The notes under the pieces: generated by a model
The model's database searches: none
Seen by the model: the letters and a program-made list of their open reading frames with translations, nothing else
What the model was told of the DNA's origin: nothing
In this document: piece by piece, positions 24,083 through 26,162 of the stretch
Numbering within the stretch: position 1 is the stretch's first letter
Layout: the number at the start of each line of letters is the position of its first letter
Source: Anaerolineaceae bacterium UBA2274
GTDB lineage: Bacteria; Chloroflexota; Anaerolineae; Anaerolineales; Anaerolineaceae
Length of the DNA: 26,162 nt
Direction: 5' to 3'
Assembly: GCA_002347705.1 (NCBI GenBank)
Contig: DDWY01000001.1
Span: 1-26,162 of the forward strand
Program-made: the position numbers and the translations under genes

Positions 24083-25705
24083 ATGAACACGCTTTATTAC
24101 GGGGATAATCTGGATATACTCCAGCGCTATGTCAAAGACGAGTCGGTTGACCTGGTGTATTTAGACCCGCCTTTCAATTCCAATGCCAATTACAACGTGC
24201 TCTTTGCCCAAAAGGATGGGGCGCAGTCCAGCGCGCAGATCCAGGCATTTGAAGACACCTGGCAGTGGGATCAGAACGCCATTCAGACCTATACGCGCGA
24301 GGTGGAAAAAGGCGGTCCGGTTGCGGACGCGCTGAGGGCATTCAACCTGATCCTGGGCGACAGCAACATGATGGCTTACCTGACCATGATGGCACCGCGT
24401 TTACAGGAATTGAGACGTGTGTTGAAACCCACAGGCAGTTTGTATTTGCACTGCGACCCAACGGCAAGCCATTATTTGAAGGTCCTGTTGGACATGGTGT
24501 TTGGGGCGGAGAATTTTAGAAATGAGATTGTCTGGAAACGGAATTTTACTAAAAAGGGATCTCAATATGAGATGACACGTTTTGCCAACAATGCTGATGT
24601 AATTCTTTTCTACTCTAGATCAGATGAAGCATTTTTCAAGACAGTCAAAGTTAAGAATTTCGATCAGGATCTAGAGAAAAAATATAATCTAATTGACGAC
24701 AAAGGAAGAAGATTCAAGTCTGAACCACTCGAATTGCCACACATGATGGCTCGTCCTAACCTTGTTTTTGAATTTATGGGTTACACACCAACGTGGGGAT
24801 GGATGATGTCAAGGGAAAAACTTGAAGATCTGGCAAAAAACGAAAAAATTTACTTCACTTCTAGTGGAAAGCCAAGGCGAAAAAATTATTTAGACGACTA
24901 TTCTGGAACAGAAATTGACAATATTTGGATTGACGTACATCCACTTGGACAAAAGCAATCTGAATCATTAGGCTATCCAACTCAAAAACCAGAAGCATTA
25001 CTCGAACGCATCATCAATGCTTCGAGCAACCCCGGTGATGTGGTATTGGATCCCTTCTGCGGTTGCGGTACTGCTATTGCTGCCGCCCAAAAACTTGGCA
25101 GGAAATGGATCGGGATCGATATCACCCATCTTGCCATCGGTCTGATTAAAAGGCGCATGGAAGATGCCTTTGGAGACGCTCTCAAATATGAAGTGATCGG
25201 TGAGCCAACGACCGTTGAAGGCGCGAGAACCCTGGCAGAACAAGACAAATACCAGTTTCAGTGGTGGGCGCTTGGTTTGGTGGGCGCCAGACCTGCTGAC
25301 CAGAAAAAAGGCGCGGACCACGGCATAGACGGTCGACTTTACTTCCATGATGACAACTCCGGCAAAACCAAACAGGTCATCCTTTCCGTGAAGGGCGGTC
25401 AGCATGTGAACGTCAGCCACATCCGCGATCTGAAAGGCGTTTTGGAACGGGAGAAGGCGGAGATTGGGGTGTATATTTCCCTTGAAGAAGCCACCAAGCC
25501 CATGCGGGCGGAGGCTGCCGAGGCAGGTTTTTATCACTCCGATACCTGGAACAGAGACTATCCAAAAGTGCAGATCCTGACCATTGCAGAACTCCTGGAC
25601 GGCAGGCAGATCGATATGCCCCCGATTCAGCAGGTGAGCAACACCTTCAAGCGGGCAAAGAGGGAAAAGGGTAAAGACGCAGATCAATTGGGGCTATTGG
25701 ATTGA
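24083..25705 (+). CDS. Beta-class DNA methyltransferase with C-terminal Mrr-like nuclease domain
   Basis: A 540-residue site-specific N6-adenine or N4-cytosine DNA methyltransferase. Catalytic motif IV is DPPF at residues 28-31, and the SAM-binding motif I is V-L-D-P-F-C-G-C-G-T-A near residue 320, so the order IV-to-I marks the beta class. Residues about 152-300 lie between them and should be the target recognition region. The C-terminal 150 residues contain G-A-D-x-G-I-D-G (near 409) and I-L-S-V-K-G-G (near 433), the D...x-V-K pattern of PD-(D/E)XK nuclease folds of Mrr type. That suggests a combined modification-restriction protein, though the second domain may be inactive. ATG 24083 is the start. 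DNA coding for the recognition region is only about 36% GC (24541-24960, hand count), against 47-63% in sampled 60-bp lines of the flanks. Confidence 0.85.
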   Translation: MNTLYYGDNLDILQRYVKDESVDLVYLDPPFNSNANYNVLFAQKDGAQSSAQIQAFEDTWQWDQNAIQTYTREVEKGGPVADALRAFNLILGDSNMMAYLTMMAPRLQELRRVLKPTGSLYLHCDPTASHYLKVLLDMVFGAENFRNEIVWKRNFTKKGSQYEMTRFANNADVILFYSRSDEAFFKTVKVKNFDQDLEKKYNLIDDKGRRFKSEPLELPHMMARPNLVFEFMGYTPTWGWMMSREKLEDLAKNEKIYFTSSGKPRRKNYLDDYSGTEIDNIWIDVHPLGQKQSESLGYPTQKPEALLERIINASSNPGDVVLDPFCGCGTAIAAAQKLGRKWIGIDITHLAIGLIKRRMEDAFGDALKYEVIGEPTTVEGARTLAEQDKYQFQWWALGLVGARPADQKKGADHGIDGRLYFHDDNSGKTKQVILSVKGGQHVNVSHIRDLKGVLEREKAEIGVYISLEEATKPMRAEAAEAGFYHSDTWNRDYPKVQILTIAELLDGRQIDMPPIQQVSNTFKRAKREKGKDADQLGLLD

Positions 25706-25865
25706 GGTTTTTAGCTTGTAAATATGCCTAAAAAAGCGCTATTTTTTGTAGGGCTTAGTCATAAATTCGCAATACAGCCCAGATAAATATTGAAAGCTAA
25801 AGACCTAAAGGTCAACTCCTGCCCTCAGTCAGCAGACCTGCACAACCAGGGAGCATCTTTTTGTC

Positions 25866-25885
25866 ATTGCGAGGGACGAAGCAAT
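25866..25885 (+). repeat. ATTGC...GCAAT hairpin repeat, copy 1
   Basis: Arms ATTGC and GCAAT with 10 nt between, preceded by GTC and followed by CT. Same family as 26079-26098 and the truncated copy starting at 26156. Confidence 0.7.
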
Positions 25886-26011
25886 CTAAAATCTCAACCC
25901 AAAGAACCCTTAGCGGTTCATAACGACGCGTAAACCCATTTTGCCTGGCAATTTACGGACAAAGTCCTGCCACCCCTATCTTTCTTAGTTAGCCCAGAGT
26001 TTAGATTGCTT
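25879..26011. repeat. 133-bp element bounded by 12-bp inverted repeats
   Basis: AAGCAATCTAAA (25879-25890) and TTTAGATTGCTT (26000-26011) are perfect inverse copies. The left arm overlaps hairpin copy 1, so the element may be two facing copies of that repeat with a spacer. Confidence 0.5.
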
Positions 26012-26078
26012 ACGGAATAGTACCTGAGTTTCCCTTTTTAGTGTCCTGACAGGCTGTCACGGCAAGCTCTAATTTGTC

Positions 26079-26098
26079 ATTGCGAGGAACGAAGCAAT
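26079..26098 (+). repeat. ATTGC...GCAAT hairpin repeat, copy 2
   Basis: Matches copy 1 except for a single base in the spacer (GGGAC against GGAAC), with the same GTC before and CTAAA after. Confidence 0.7.
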
Positions 26099-26155
26099 CT
26101 AAACTGTTTGCACATCAGAAGCGTGAGAGGTTCACATTAATCTTTTTCATCTGTC

Positions 26156-26162
26156 ATTGCGA
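26156..26162 (+). repeat. ATTGC...GCAAT hairpin repeat, copy 3 (cut by window edge)
   Basis: TGTCATTGCGA begins at 26152 as in the two earlier copies, and the window ends inside it. Confidence 0.55.

Larger units (their letters stand above)
25706..26162. other. Gene-free right end with dispersed hairpin repeats
   Basis: No credible gene. A weak A/T-rich hairpin (25730-25747) may end the methyltransferase transcript. It holds two full copies and one edge-truncated copy of an ATTGC...GCAAT hairpin repeat, a 12-bp inverted repeat spanning 133 bp, and a 13-bp palindrome at 26047-26059. Confidence 0.7.

Noticed and set aside
23878..24108. 76-codon plus-strand frame overlapping the methyltransferase start
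   Set aside because: It runs out of frame into the methyltransferase gene and has no motif; not a credible antitoxin, since it also lies on the opposite strand from the toxin.
24998..25687. 229-codon minus-strand frame opposite the methyltransferase 3' half
   Set aside because: The plus-strand frame carries the SAM motif and nuclease-like motif; the antisense shows none.

Overview
The window reads as chromosomal DNA of an anaerobic bacterium, most likely of the Anaerolineae (Chloroflexota). That assignment is an inference. It rests on the kind of genes present: a membrane LuxR-Kelch protein, large glycan-type membrane proteins, Ala/Tyr-rich secreted repeat proteins and a ferredoxin-linked 2-oxoacid oxidoreductase. 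No rRNA or other taxonomic marker is present. Base composition is uneven: the oxidoreductase operon is GC-rich, while the glycan genes are clearly more AT-rich.

Layout. (1) 1-16358 is a surface-glycan and cell-envelope region. It starts with the 3' part of a large polytopic GT-C-like protein (+). A minus-strand pair follows: a full-length paralogue of that protein, overlapping by 20 bp a membrane protein with a heparinase II/III-like C-terminal half. A divergent promoter region near 6270-6460 separates this pair from two plus-strand GT4 glycosyltransferases. Next come a secreted protein built of four repeats, closed by a perfect 16-bp terminator hairpin, and a lipoprotein. A tightly packed minus-strand operon (16358 down to 10939) then encodes a LuxR-TM-Kelch membrane regulator, an FAD-oxidoreductase/GT2 fusion, a methyltransferase and a flippase-like membrane protein. 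(2) 16433-17560 encodes a membrane-anchored M23-type peptidase. (3) 17561-18199 has no convincing gene but holds a GC-rich block with several inverted repeats. (4) 18200-20905 is a four-gene korDABC-type operon with an intrinsic terminator. (5) 20957-22228 is a gene-free island of stacked repeats: two short hairpins, a 191-bp nested palindrome and a 208-bp tandem duplication. It is bracketed by two copies of the kor terminator tail. (6) 22229-25705 holds a PH-like membrane protein, an apparently solitary PemK/MazF-type toxin, and a DNA methyltransferase carrying a C-terminal nuclease-like domain and an AT-rich recognition segment. (7) 25706-26162 is gene-free and contains members of a dispersed hairpin repeat also seen in the island.

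How the parts may work together (inference): the first 16 kb looks like one system for building, exporting and remodelling an extracellular polysaccharide. The LuxR-Kelch protein is first in its operon and could sense the envelope and control the glycan genes behind it. The kor operon is central anaerobic metabolism and is unrelated to this. The right end is accessory DNA with restriction/toxin genes and mobile-type repeats. The most promising leads for something undescribed are the LuxR-Kelch glycan operon and its FAD-GT2 fusion.
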